Source: an uncultured Erysipelotrichaceae bacterium (GTDB lineage: Bacteria > Bacillota_I > Bacilli_A > Erysipelotrichales > Erysipelotrichaceae). From it: DNA of 38,400 nt. How positions within the stretch are numbered: position 1 is the first letter of the stretch; the number at the start of each line of letters is the position of its first letter. Position numbers and translations under genes: made by a program. The DNA lies in assembly GCA_944326175.1 (NCBI GenBank), contig CALVCY010000012.1, forward strand, positions 1 to 38,400, read 5' to 3'. The notes under the pieces were generated by a model. It was not told the origin of the DNA, did not search any database, and saw only the letters and a list, made by a program, of their open reading frames with translations. Below are positions 30,012 through 38,400 of this stretch, in pieces.

Positions 30012-31619
30012 ATGAATTTTTTCCAGCGTGCAATCAAAAATATTACACGTCGACCTACTAAATCGATTTTGTTGTTACTGACATTCTTTATCATCGGTAA
30101 CTTCGTTATTATCGGTATTGGTATTTCGACGGCGGCCAACCAAGCTAAAATCCTCACTCGCAAAAGCATGCGTGCAGTTGTTGAATATGCCGTTGATTAT
30201 GATGCAATCAACGAATATACCAGCACGTTATCTGATTCGGAACTTGAGGAGTTCTATCAAGATACTGAACTCTATAACTCGATGTACAATCTGACCGAAG
30301 AGGAATTCCAACAGTTCCTCGATGATCCACGTGTCGTAACATATAATGCAACGAATTTCTATATCGGATCAGCCGATATCGAATCCCAGCCGATTGGCAA
30401 TGAGCGAGAGAACCAGAATACCGGTGGAGTTAGTGTTTATAGTGGAGTCAATGGTGAAACCATCGAGGTTCCATACGTTGAACCTGAATTCAGAATCATG
30501 ACCAATCGTACGGCTAATATGATCGAATTAGCCGATGGTACGTGGACGATCACCCAAGGTCGATTCTATAACGAGGAAGAGCTTGCTTCGGGTGCACCAG
30601 TTGCTTTGATTTCCGAGCAGGTGGCTGAATTGAATGGATTATCGGTGGGGGATACCTTTACATTAAACTTTGCTTCCGATTATTCATATCTGCAAGAATT
30701 GGGATTGGAAATCGAAGAATCCTTATTGCACCCGGAAGTTGAGATTATTGGTCTGTATTCAACGAGTGAAACATTGGATCCAAACAGCGAAAATTTCCAA
30801 TGGATGAGTCGTTATGAATCTCCATACAATCGTATCTTAATGCCTAATCTCACCTATATGGGGATGCAGTTACCAATGAGTCAGCTGGCGTTTGACTACT
30901 ATGCGCAGCAGAACCCCGATGATTCGTATTACAGTAATCCTGAAAACCGTCCGACATTGGATTCGTATGATTACATTAGCTCTGTGGTGTTTTTGCTGGA
31001 TGATCCTCTCGATGTTGAACCGTTTATCAACGAATATAATGAGAAACTGACCAACAGTTATCGTGTGTTCAATGCAGATAATGAAACGTTCAATCAAATG
31101 GCTCGACCACTGGATTCCATTGGCTTATATGCCAATGTGATCGTAGCGATCGTTGTGGTCAATGCCATCATCATCATTACTTTGGTCACAGCATTGACGT
31201 TAAAGACCAGAGAATACGAGATCGGTGTCTTGGTTTCCATTGGTGCCAGTAAATTGAAAGTGATCAGCCAACTGTTTGTTGAATTGCTCATTATCGGTTT
31301 AGTCGGATTCACACTATCCGTTGTGTCTGGTTCCTTGATCGCATCTTCTGCTGGTAAAGCCTTATTGAATTATCAGGTGGCAGTGGATGAAAGTTATGCA
31401 ACGGATAATGACGATTATTACTACGTTGGCAGTTCGACCGACTACTTTACTGAAATCAGTCAAGAAGACATGCTTGCCAATTACAACGTTACGATTTCAC
31501 CAATCATTATTGGAGAAATCTACGTCGCTGGTATTGGTATCGTTTTGATTTCCATTTTGATCCCGTCATTGATGATCCTTCGATTCAATCCGAAGCGTAT
31601 CTTGACGGCAAGTCTGTAG
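30012..31619 (+). CDS. ABC transporter permease, MacB/FtsX type
   Basis: The 535-residue permease has the four-span MacB/FtsX topology: one span at about 17-42, a large extracytoplasmic domain (about 43-365), and three spans near the C-terminus (370-400, 417-442, 496-522). Such exporters work by mechanotransmission and often serve in antimicrobial resistance, lipoprotein release or cell-wall hydrolase control. The extracytoplasmic domain is unusually acidic. The start has AAAGGAA 6 bp upstream. It lies between the PASTA gene and the ATPase gene (8-bp gap), so the three likely act as one complex. The substrate is unknown. Confidence 0.9.
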   Translation: MNFFQRAIKNITRRPTKSILLLLTFFIIGNFVIIGIGISTAANQAKILTRKSMRAVVEYAVDYDAINEYTSTLSDSELEEFYQDTELYNSMYNLTEEEFQQFLDDPRVVTYNATNFYIGSADIESQPIGNERENQNTGGVSVYSGVNGETIEVPYVEPEFRIMTNRTANMIELADGTWTITQGRFYNEEELASGAPVALISEQVAELNGLSVGDTFTLNFASDYSYLQELGLEIEESLLHPEVEIIGLYSTSETLDPNSENFQWMSRYESPYNRILMPNLTYMGMQLPMSQLAFDYYAQQNPDDSYYSNPENRPTLDSYDYISSVVFLLDDPLDVEPFINEYNEKLTNSYRVFNADNETFNQMARPLDSIGLYANVIVAIVVVNAIIIITLVTALTLKTREYEIGVLVSIGASKLKVISQLFVELLIIGLVGFTLSVVSGSLIASSAGKALLNYQVAVDESYATDNDDYYYVGSSTDYFTEISQEDMLANYNVTISPIIIGEIYVAGIGIVLISILIPSLMILRFNPKRILTASL

Positions 31620-31627
31620 GAGGGTTT

Positions 31628-32338
31628 ATGTCAGCAATATTAACGTTAAAAGATATCAGCTATTCCTACATCGATGGTCAATCCAAACGTACTATTCTTG
31701 ATCATCTTTCCTATGAATTCGAAAGTGGGAAATTCTATACGATCCTGGGGCATTCTGGTTCTGGTAAAACCACATTGCTTTCCATCATGAGCGGTTTGGA
31801 TACACCAAATAGTGGAACCATGATGTATGAAGACAAAGTCATTGATCAAAAAGCATTGCATGATTATCGACGCAATAAAGTCGGTATCGTTTTCCAGCAA
31901 TATAACTTGATCAACTACCTCACCCCAATGGAAAACGTATTGGTTTCGATGGCTGAAACCGATAACAAATTGCCTAAAGATACCAAAAAGGTTGCCGGCA
32001 AACTGCTGGAACAGTTCGGAATTGTTTCGACCAAAGCGAATCGTCTGGTGACCCAGTTATCTGGTGGTGAACAGCAACGTGTCGCGATTGCACGTGCTTT
32101 GGCAAAAAATGTCGATTTGATTTTGGCTGATGAACCGACAGGTAACCTGGATACGGCAACAGAGCGAGAAATCATTAAAATATTCCGTGATTTGACCGAA
32201 AATTTCGGTAAGACGGTCATTGTGGTCACCCACTCGGTCGCGGTATCGCAATTATCCGATAGTCGTATCCTGTTAAAGGATGGCCAATTGCACGACGTGG
32301 ATGAAACATTGAATCGTGAAATCGAATCCACGATCTAG
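31628..32338 (+). CDS. ABC transporter ATPase, MacB/LolD type
   Basis: This 236-residue ATPase powers the adjacent permease. All motifs are intact: Walker A GHSGSGKTTLL (about 43-53), Q-loop VFQQYN, signature LSGGEQQRV (about 143), Walker B LILADEPTGNLD and the H-loop VVTHS. The spacing and sequence are those of the LolD/MacB/FtsE group. The start has AGGAGGG. A terminator follows, ending the PASTA-permease-ATPase operon. Confidence 0.95.
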   Translation: MSAILTLKDISYSYIDGQSKRTILDHLSYEFESGKFYTILGHSGSGKTTLLSIMSGLDTPNSGTMMYEDKVIDQKALHDYRRNKVGIVFQQYNLINYLTPMENVLVSMAETDNKLPKDTKKVAGKLLEQFGIVSTKANRLVTQLSGGEQQRVAIARALAKNVDLILADEPTGNLDTATEREIIKIFRDLTENFGKTVIVVTHSVAVSQLSDSRILLKDGQLHDVDETLNREIESTI

Positions 32339-32351
32339 TCCAAATTCAATT

Positions 32352-32378
32352 AGGTGGAAGCGTTACTTCCGCCTTTTT
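32352..32378 (+). terminator. Terminator of the PASTA/ABC operon
   Basis: AGGTGGAAG (32352-32360) pairs with CTTCCGCCT (32366-32374, one wobble) around a 5-nt loop, followed by five T. Confidence 0.85.
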
Positions 32379-32418
32379 GATGCCTTCATGTATTAAGGGA
32401 GGTGATAATATATACGGC

Positions 32419-33723
32419 ATGAAGTGTTATGTAATTTCTCTTGGGTGCTGCAAGAACCTTGTAGATAGTGAACAGATCGCTGGATTGCTTAATAAAGGCG
32501 GTGTCACATTTGTCAATCGTCCAAGTCGTGCGGACTTGATTTGGATCAATACCTGCGGATTTATCGAATCGGCTAAAAAGGAAGCTATCGATACGATATT
32601 TGATATGGTTGCCGTAAAGGAAAAGACACATTGTAAGTTGATTGTCAGTGGCTGTCTTGCACAACGTTATTTGGATGAATTGAAAGCACAGATCCCGGAA
32701 GTGGATGCGTTTATACCATTGCGGGATTATGCGACAATGAATGAAACGTTGAAGGATGTACTTGGATTAGATATCCATCAACATTATGGTAAAACCACGC
32801 GCTTGCGTTCCAATAATCCATGGATGGCGTATATGAAACTGGGGGATGGTTGCGATAATCGATGTGCATATTGCGCTATTCCATTGATTCGTGGTCCATA
32901 TCATTCTTATCCATTGGAGGATTTAGTGGATGAAGCCAAACGATTGGTTGATGACGGCGTACGTGAATTGGTGTTGATTGCCCAGGATACGACCCGCTAT
33001 GGAACGGATTATCCTGGAAAGCCGCGAATGCTCAAAGATCTACTATATCGGTTGCAACAAATCGAATCTCTTCATTGGATTCGGATTTTGTACATGTATC
33101 CAGATGAAATCGATCAACCGCTATTAGATGCCATGAAGGCTTGTGACAAGGTCATTCCATATTTTGATATCCCGATGCAGCACGGTAATGATCGCATGCT
33201 GAAATTGATGAACCGTCGAGGAAGCGCAAAAGAGTGCGTTGATTTGATCCACACCATTCGACAGCAGTTTGACTATCCGATCTTACGAACCACATTGATT
33301 GTGGGGTTCCCAACAGAAACTGACTCAGATTTTATGGATATGATGCAATTCGTAGATGATTGTCAATGGGATCATCTAGGTGCATTTACCTATTCTCGTG
33401 AAGAGGATACCGCTTCCTATGATATGCAACCACAAGTAGATGCTTCGGTTATGCAGCATAGGCTAGATACGTTGATGGCTCATCAATATGATATCTATTC
33501 AAACCATATCGAAAAACAATTAGGTTCCACGATGGAAGTGTTGATCGAACGAAAAGACAGTTTGACTGGAAAATATTATGGTCGAGGCAAATTCCAGGCA
33601 CCAGACGGAGTGGATGGTGATTTTGTCGTTACGAGTGATCGAGCCATTCCGCTTGGTTCGTTTGTCAATGTTAAATTGACAGGATATGAAGGATACGATT
33701 TAATTGGAGAAGAAATTGGATAA
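32419..33723 (+). CDS. rimO: Ribosomal protein S12 methylthiotransferase RimO
   Basis: RimO adds a methylthio group to an aspartate of ribosomal protein S12, using two [4Fe-4S] clusters. The 434-residue enzyme has the N-terminal MTTase domain (SLGCCKNLVDSE near residues 7-18, CxxxxxxVDSE being typical of RimO rather than MiaB). The radical SAM motif CDNRCAYC lies near 146, followed by IPLIRGPYHS. A C-terminal TRAM domain completes it. ATG at 32419 gives the usual N-terminus, but the only good ribosome site (GGGAGGTG) lies about 14 bp upstream, further than normal. An ATA codon sits at the ideal distance. Confidence 0.95.
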   Translation: MKCYVISLGCCKNLVDSEQIAGLLNKGGVTFVNRPSRADLIWINTCGFIESAKKEAIDTIFDMVAVKEKTHCKLIVSGCLAQRYLDELKAQIPEVDAFIPLRDYATMNETLKDVLGLDIHQHYGKTTRLRSNNPWMAYMKLGDGCDNRCAYCAIPLIRGPYHSYPLEDLVDEAKRLVDDGVRELVLIAQDTTRYGTDYPGKPRMLKDLLYRLQQIESLHWIRILYMYPDEIDQPLLDAMKACDKVIPYFDIPMQHGNDRMLKLMNRRGSAKECVDLIHTIRQQFDYPILRTTLIVGFPTETDSDFMDMMQFVDDCQWDHLGAFTYSREEDTASYDMQPQVDASVMQHRLDTLMAHQYDIYSNHIEKQLGSTMEVLIERKDSLTGKYYGRGKFQAPDGVDGDFVVTSDRAIPLGSFVNVKLTGYEGYDLIGEEIG

Positions 33724-33730
33724 CACAATC

Positions 33731-33756
33731 AACGGGAAGTCTTTCGACTTCCCGTT
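33731..33756. repeat. Perfect 10-bp hairpin after rimO
   Basis: AACGGGAAGT (33731-33740) pairs exactly with 33747-33756 around a 6-nt loop, with no T-run. It lies between rimO and the next promoter and may be a T-less terminator or an operator near the -35 region of the DUF2779 gene. Confidence 0.6.
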
Positions 33757-33773
33757 GCTGCATGACGTATGAG

Positions 33774-33779
33774 TATAAT
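33774..33779 (+). promoter_or_regulatory. -10 element (TATAAT), possibly for a leaderless mRNA
   Basis: A consensus TATAAT ends 6 bp before ATG at 33786, so transcription would begin at or next to the start codon itself. No Shine-Dalgarno precedes any candidate start. Confidence 0.5.
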
Positions 33780-33785
33780 AGAACC

Positions 33786-35096
33786 ATGCCTGTTCAGTTT
33801 ACGGATCGTTTGATCAGCATCTATAATCGATGTCCATTGCGTTTTCAATTGGAGTACAAGCAACCCAATGATTTTATGATCATGCAGATCCCCCAGGAAA
33901 TGGATAGTTACATCGACCAATATCTCGATATCACATCCATATATGAAGAACAGACACTGTTATTGAGCGATTTGAAGGAAGATCAATGGTATCGCAATCA
34001 ATTTGTTTGGTCCAATCAACTGACGGTATGTTTCCCACGTGTGATGCGCCATGATCAAACCATTGATGCATATGTTATCGTTTATTCGTTTTATCCACGT
34101 CTGGAAATCCAAAGTCAACTGCAGTGTATTTATTATGTGACGAAAACACAGGGCTATAAAATCGGTGAACTTAAAATCATTTATCTGAATGAGGACTATG
34201 TTTATAATGGCAAGGCTTATAAGCCATCCTTCATGTTTCGTATGGCTGATTACATGAGTGATCGCGGAGGGAATGCTTTTACGCCGATCGAATCCATATT
34301 GAATTTGAATTGGGTCAAATCTAGACTCAAAGGAATGATCGAACTGATCGATCGCTCATTGTTGAAACCTATGAAATGTCCACATAGCCACTTCTGCCCC
34401 TTTAAAGCGCGATGTAATAGCATATGTCGTTACAATGATCAATCACCCATCCCGGATAAGTGGAAGTGTGATAAACGTCGCCTGCAGGCATGGTTGAACC
34501 AAGCACGCTATCCATACTATTTCATCGATTTTGAATGGACACAGTTACTGATGCCCTGGTGTAAAGGACAGCATTTCATCAATGATTTTGTTTTTGAATA
34601 TGCATTGATCAAAATGGATGCAGATGGTTCAACCACATCCAAAATCTATATCACCACCGGGTCAAGCAACAAAGCATTATTTGTATCATTGATCCAACGA
34701 TTGGGTGAAGAGGGTACAATCTTCGCATTCAATGCCAAAGGTGCTGAAATGATGCAATTGCGTCGGTTTGCAACATGGTATCCCCTTTATCATGAAAAAG
34801 TTTGCAAAATATTGGATCGAATGCTTTCAATCGATGTTCCTTTATTGGGTCACATGATATATCATGAAGACAGAAAAGGAGCGTATGGTTTAAAACAGAT
34901 AGCAAGTCAGATCGGGTTCGATGGTTATACCACACTCGATCTCAATGATGGTCTGCAAGCTGTCCAAACATACCGTCATTATATTCACCATCACGATAAA
35001 TCCGTTCGAAAATCCCTTGAGCAGTATTGTTTCATGGATGTATCTTCCATGGTGGCACTGCTCAAATGGTATCACCATCAAGCATATATGAAATAA
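33786..35096 (+). CDS. DUF2779-type protein with RNase H-like fold (putative nuclease)
   Basis: The C-terminal half of this 436-residue protein (PYYFIDFEWTQLLMPW near residue 239 onward) matches what I know of DUF2779, a DEDD/RNase H-like domain in which the Asp and Glu of the first strand would bind metal. A late QYCFMDVSSM segment supplies a further Asp. The N-terminal half resembles a PD-(D/E)xK-like module, with CPLRFQLEYKQ at the start and a four-cysteine set (CPHSHFCPFKARC, then CRYND) before the linker, as in Cas4/AddB-type iron-sulfur nucleases. Biological role unknown. Start at 33786 is chosen for the promoter; ATG at 33762 is in frame but has no ribosome site. Confidence 0.75.
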   Translation: MPVQFTDRLISIYNRCPLRFQLEYKQPNDFMIMQIPQEMDSYIDQYLDITSIYEEQTLLLSDLKEDQWYRNQFVWSNQLTVCFPRVMRHDQTIDAYVIVYSFYPRLEIQSQLQCIYYVTKTQGYKIGELKIIYLNEDYVYNGKAYKPSFMFRMADYMSDRGGNAFTPIESILNLNWVKSRLKGMIELIDRSLLKPMKCPHSHFCPFKARCNSICRYNDQSPIPDKWKCDKRRLQAWLNQARYPYYFIDFEWTQLLMPWCKGQHFINDFVFEYALIKMDADGSTTSKIYITTGSSNKALFVSLIQRLGEEGTIFAFNAKGAEMMQLRRFATWYPLYHEKVCKILDRMLSIDVPLLGHMIYHEDRKGAYGLKQIASQIGFDGYTTLDLNDGLQAVQTYRHYIHHHDKSVRKSLEQYCFMDVSSMVALLKWYHHQAYMK

Positions 35097-35107
35097 GGAG
35101 GAATTGT

Positions 35108-35641
35108 ATGCGTTTTGAAATCGTCGGAAAAAATGTCACAGTCACAGAAGGGATGCGTACCAAAATCGAACAAAAGCTTTCTTTCCTGGACAAATATCTG
35201 TTGATTGATCCCGATACGATTGCCCGTGTAGTGGTCCGCGTCTATCCGACCACCCAGAAGATCGAAGTCACCATTCCCACTAAAGTCGGCACACTGCGTA
35301 CCGAGGTCATGCATCAGGATCTATATGCCGCCATTGATCTGGCCATTGATAAACTCGAAGACCAGATCCGTCGGCAAAAAACCCGTCTATCCCGCAAACA
35401 TCGGGATGCATTGGTCGAAGCATTCATCGAACAAGACGATGAATTGTTGGACAAAGGGGATGTCGCCGTTAAAACCAAGACGATCACATTGACTCCGATG
35501 GATTTGGAAGAGGCCATTACTCAAATGGAAATGCTAGACCACGATTTCTTTGTTTACCATGACAAAGTGGATGATGTGGTCGCGGTCGTCTATCGTCGTC
35601 GTGAAGGCGGATATGGTTTGATCGAGGTCGATGATCATTAA
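35108..35641 (+). CDS. hpf: Long-form ribosome hibernation promoting factor
   Basis: HPF binds the 30S subunit and makes inactive 100S ribosome dimers in stationary phase. The 177-residue protein has the N-terminal S30AE domain (about 1-100: beta strands starting FEIVGKNVTVTEGM, then the helical segment AAIDLAIDKLEDQIRRQKTR). The C-terminal dimerisation domain (about 118-177, PMDLEEAITQMEMLDHDFFV and YRRREGGYGLIE) is characteristic of the long form found in Bacillota. The start has AAGGAGGA. It lies 11 bp after the DUF2779 gene. Confidence 0.96.
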   Translation: MRFEIVGKNVTVTEGMRTKIEQKLSFLDKYLLIDPDTIARVVVRVYPTTQKIEVTIPTKVGTLRTEVMHQDLYAAIDLAIDKLEDQIRRQKTRLSRKHRDALVEAFIEQDDELLDKGDVAVKTKTITLTPMDLEEAITQMEMLDHDFFVYHDKVDDVVAVVYRRREGGYGLIEVDDH

Positions 35642-35676
35642 TAAGTTCTTTCCTTCCTTTCCTTAGGATGAAACGA

Positions 35677-35709
35677 CAATGGGGTGAGTTGAATCAACTC
35701 ACCCCGTTG
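35677..35709. terminator. Convergent terminator between hpf and the CPBP-like gene
   Basis: GGGGTGAGTTG (35681-35691) pairs exactly with 35695-35705 around a 3-nt loop; four flanking pairs extend it to 15 bp. It lies between two convergent genes, but neither side has a strong T-run. Confidence 0.65.
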
Positions 35710-35732
35710 TTCGTTGGAGTGGATATTAATGA

Positions 35733-36389
35733 TCATAACCATATCGTACCGATATGAAAGATCAATATTGCCAAACTCAATGCCATTTCTACAATAGCCA
35801 GTGAAGTGGTTTGGTTGTAAATATAGGCGATGATCAAACCAAATCCTGAACAGACCAAAAAATAAACCGGAAAAATACTGATATCTAGTGGCATCAATGC
35901 CAAACAATTGATCAAGCCAAACAACAAAGCCGACAGCAATATAGTTGGGATTTCGTTATAGGCAATCGACATGCGGTCTGTCAATGCTTTATAGACGGTG
36001 GTTTCAACAAACGGTAATAGGATGGTAACAGCAAGTAATGCCAATAACTTTCCGGTAAGATCCAGTGTGCTCATTTGCGAGAGAATGTTGAATGGAGAAG
36101 GGAAATTTACGATGGCGGTACCATAAAGCAATGTGAAAAAGACCGCTACACCAATCAGATAAAACATGAGCGTTGTACTTGGTTGGTGAAACAAACGTTT
36201 GATGTGACGCTGGATCACCGGCCCCATTAATAATGCGATCAACAATGCAATCAAAGATATCATCCATGTACTGACCGTGAGTAAATTGATGTTTAATAAG
36301 ACAGATAAAGGTTGACTTAAGCGTAGTGCTAGAAATAGTATGACAATCAACAAACAATTGGTAATGGACATTCGCTTCATGCCAATCAT
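35733..36389 (-). CDS. CPBP-family-like membrane protein lacking catalytic residues
   Basis: This 218-residue protein has about seven hydrophobic spans. The last third follows the order of CPBP intramembrane proteases (Abi/Rce1): LLPFVETTVYKAL where active members have EExxxR, LLSALLFGLINCL where they have FxxxH, and GLIIAYIYNQTTSLAIVEM where they have a His/Asn-bearing helix. None of the catalytic Glu-Glu, Arg or His is preserved in full, so it is probably a pseudo-protease with a scaffold role, or a related fold of other function. The start is unsure (36389 or 36380), with no strong ribosome site. It is divergent from ptsI. Confidence 0.65.
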   Translation of the reverse strand: MIGMKRMSITNCLLIVILFLALRLSQPLSVLLNINLLTVSTWMISLIALLIALLMGPVIQRHIKRLFHQPSTTLMFYLIGVAVFFTLLYGTAIVNFPSPFNILSQMSTLDLTGKLLALLAVTILLPFVETTVYKALTDRMSIAYNEIPTILLSALLFGLINCLALMPLDISIFPVYFLVCSGFGLIIAYIYNQTTSLAIVEMALSLAILIFHIGTIWL

Positions 36390-36453
36390 TTTATCATGCT
36401 ATCGAAAGGATTCATTGCGTAGGAATAGATTACTTTTTGAATTTATCGATTCA

Positions 36454-36476
36454 TGTAAACGCTTTAATGCTAAAAT
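36454..36476 (+). promoter_or_regulatory. Promoter of ptsI with overlapping cre-like site
   Basis: TGCTAAAAT (36468-36476) is an extended -10. Directly upstream, TGTAAACGCTTTAA (36454-36467) matches the CcpA cre consensus with one mismatch at the conserved C. The overlap would fit carbon catabolite control of the PTS, an inference. Confidence 0.45.
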
Positions 36477-36506
36477 TTACATAGTAATTGGAGGAATAAC
36501 AAACTT

Positions 36507-38216
36507 ATGCTTAAAGGAATTGCTGCTTCTTCGGGAATTGCGATCGCAAAGGTCTATAAACTTGAAGAGCCCAAATTAACCATTGTCAAAAAGGAAGCGG
36601 ACGTCGATGCCGAATTGGAAAAACTGAATGCGGGGTTTGAAAAGACGAAAGCTGACATCGAATTGATCAAATCCAGAGCCGCAGCCAATCTTTCTGCGGA
36701 AGAACTGGCGATTTTTGATGCGCATTTGATGATGGCCAATGACCCGGAATTAAAGGGTCAGATGGAAGAAACCATCAAAAATGAACACTGCAACGCAGAA
36801 TATGCGGCGGATAGTGTTGGAACGATGATGGTCTCCATGTTTGAAAACATGGAAGATGCTTATTTTAAAGAAAGAGCGGCGGATGTACGGGATGTTACTT
36901 TCCGTTTGAAATGTAATCTGTGTGGTGTCACTATTCCAGACCTAACGACGATCGATGAACAAGTCGTGATCGTTGCCAATGACCTGACACCATCTGATAC
37001 TTCTCAGTTGAATAAGAAATACACGCTTGGTTTTGCTACGGAGATTGGTGGTCGTACCAGTCACAGTGCCATTATGGCGCGTTCTTTGGAAATCCCAGCG
37101 GTAGTTGGTTGCAAAGGCATCATGGAAACCGCGAAGATGGGCCAGGAAATCATCCTGGATGCGCTCAATGGTGAAGTCATCCTTGATCCGAGCGAAGAGC
37201 AAAAGAAAACCTATGCCAAACGTGCCGAAGAATTTGCCGAAGAACGTGCAGCATTAAAAGTACTGGTCAATGAAAAGAGTGTCTCGACCGATGGGCATGT
37301 GGTTGATCTCGCCGGAAACATTGGCTCCCCGAAAGATGTCGATGCCGTATTGAGCAACGGTGGCGAAGGCGTTGGTCTGTTCCGTACCGAATTCTTATAC
37401 ATGAACAGTGAAACCGACTTCCCGAGTGAAGAAGAGCAGTTTGCCGCGTATAAGACCGTTTTGGAAAAGATGAATGGCAAACGTGTGGTGATCCGTACAT
37501 TGGATATCGGCGGTGACAAGAAACTAAAATATTTCACGTTCCCTGAAGAAATGAATCCGTTCCTTGGTTATCGTGCCGTTCGTTTCTGTTTGGACCGTAA
37601 AGATGTCTTCCGCGTTCAGTTGCGTGCGTTATTGCGTGCCAGTGTTTATGGCAAGCTAGCGATCATGTTCCCGATGATTGCCACACTGAAGGAATTCCGT
37701 GAAGCCAAAGGCGTCTATGAAGAGGAAAAAGCGAAGTTGATTGGCGAAGGTGTTGCTGTTGCCGATAATATCGAAGTCGGTATGATGGTCGAGATCCCGG
37801 CCAGTGCAGTATTGGCGGACCAATTTGCTAAAGAAGCCGATTTCTTCTCCATTGGTACCAATGACTTAATCCAATATACGATGGCTGCTGATCGGATGAG
37901 TGAAAAAGTCAGTTACCTGTATCAGCCACTCAACCCTTCCATTTTACGTCTGGTCAAACTGGCCATCGACGGTGCCCACAGTCAAGGTAAATGGTGCGGT
38001 ATGTGTGGTGAAATGGCCGGTGATGAACTGGCAGCCCCAGTGTTGCTCGGTCTTGGGCTGGATGAATTCTCCATGAGTGCGACGTCCATTCTGCGTGCCC
38101 GCAAGATGATCCGCGGTCTCTCCTATGAAAAAATGAAGGAGATGGCGGACAAGGCGTTGAAACTGGATACCTGCGAAGAAGTGACCGAACTGGTCAAGTC
38201 AGTCGTTGGCAAATAG
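36507..38216 (+). CDS. ptsI: PTS enzyme I (phosphoenolpyruvate-protein phosphotransferase)
   Basis: Enzyme I takes phosphate from PEP and passes it to HPr, starting sugar uptake by all PTS systems. The 569-residue protein has the N-terminal HPr-binding helical region. The phospho-histidine motif [21 protein letters not shown] includes the active His near residue 186. The C-terminal PEP-binding barrel has FRTEFLYM near 293, [15 protein letters not shown] near 450, and the catalytic Cys in GMCGEMAGD near 500. It is full length. The start has GGAGG 11 bp upstream. ptsH, usually directly before ptsI, is absent here and must be elsewhere. Confidence 0.97.
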   Translation: MLKGIAASSGIAIAKVYKLEEPKLTIVKKEADVDAELEKLNAGFEKTKADIELIKSRAAANLSAEELAIFDAHLMMANDPELKGQMEETIKNEHCNAEYAADSVGTMMVSMFENMEDAYFKERAADVRDVTFRLKCNLCGVTIPDLTTIDEQVVIVANDLTPSDTSQLNKKYTLGFATEIGGRTSHSAIMARSLEIPAVVGCKGIMETAKMGQEIILDALNGEVILDPSEEQKKTYAKRAEEFAEERAALKVLVNEKSVSTDGHVVDLAGNIGSPKDVDAVLSNGGEGVGLFRTEFLYMNSETDFPSEEEQFAAYKTVLEKMNGKRVVIRTLDIGGDKKLKYFTFPEEMNPFLGYRAVRFCLDRKDVFRVQLRALLRASVYGKLAIMFPMIATLKEFREAKGVYEEEKAKLIGEGVAVADNIEVGMMVEIPASAVLADQFAKEADFFSIGTNDLIQYTMAADRMSEKVSYLYQPLNPSILRLVKLAIDGAHSQGKWCGMCGEMAGDELAAPVLLGLGLDEFSMSATSILRARKMIRGLSYEKMKEMADKALKLDTCEEVTELVKSVVGK

Positions 38217-38227
38217 TGTAAACTATT

Positions 38228-38254
38228 AGGAAGAGGTTCTCCTCTTCCTTTTTT
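38228..38254 (+). terminator. Terminator of ptsI
   Basis: AGGAAGAGG (38228-38236) pairs exactly with 38241-38249 around TTCT, followed by six to seven T. Confidence 0.9.
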
Positions 38255-38294
38255 AATGGCCGACTTGACTTCAAAGGCATTGCATCAAACGATT

Positions 38295-38400
38295 ATGAAA
38301 TTGAAAAAAGTGATATTTATTTCCAGTATGGGCGGGCATCTGAATGAATTATTACAGCTAAAACCGCTTTTTCAACGTTGTGACTATACGATCATTACTG
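38295..38400 (+). CDS. PssD/Cps14F-like glycosyltransferase subunit (5' end only)
   Basis: The window ends after 35 codons. The N-terminus (KKVIFISSMGGHLNELLQL, then YTIIT) has the strand and GGH loop of Alg14/PssD-type proteins, the membrane-anchored partner of polysaccharide glycosyltransferases for capsule or exopolysaccharide synthesis. No Shine-Dalgarno is visible. If the call holds, a polysaccharide locus begins here. Confidence 0.65.
   Translation, partial: MKLKKVIFISSMGGHLNELLQLKPLFQRCDYTIIT

Overview
The window looks like a chromosomal segment of a mid-to-low GC, anaerobic, fermentative member of the Bacillota. The evidence is strong Shine-Dalgarno sites, extended -10 promoters, a T-box leader on hisS-aspS, a YneF-family protein, PyrR, a long-form HPF, pyruvate:ferredoxin oxidoreductase, a superoxide reductase and PTS enzyme I. 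An Erysipelotrichales-like host is my best guess, but this rests on gene content only.

Layout. 1-5.8 kb: a CmpB-type membrane protein, a two-gene acyl-CoA dehydratase activase/dehydratase-like pair, and an unknown membrane protein behind an extended -10 promoter with a palindrome at its predicted start site. 5.8-8.4 kb: a possible 53-aa ORF, a compact transcription unit with a 21-aa ORF, and an ISL3-family insertion sequence whose transposase is preceded by a small AT-rich partner gene. 8.5-10.2 kb (minus strand): two overlapping small genes of regulator type, tRNA-Leu(CAA) and desulfoferrodoxin. 10.4-19.2 kb: the accessory highlight, a surface-protein cluster. It encodes a membrane-anchored EGF-like/Ig-like protein, a 1943-residue thioester-domain/SpaA adhesin without a recognisable sorting signal, a Cys-rich protein with a C-terminal membrane anchor, an overlooked 29-residue membrane peptide, a class B-like sortase, and an SSB-like OB-fold protein. 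19.2-24.6 kb: T-box, hisS-aspS, a probable 6S RNA, yneF, a monofunctional transglycosylase and pyrR. 24.6-38.4 kb: PFOR, a PASTA-domain protein in tandem with a MacB-type ABC exporter, rimO, a DUF2779-type protein that may be leaderless, hpf, a CPBP-like membrane protein lacking catalytic residues, ptsI, and the start of a PssD/Cps14F-like glycosyltransferase gene.

Most of the window is orderly housekeeping. The parts most likely to hold undescribed biology are the adhesin-sortase cluster (10430-18718), where anchoring does not follow the usual LPXTG logic and the genes are translationally interlocked, and the short hairpin-rich unit beside the insertion sequence (6037-6213).
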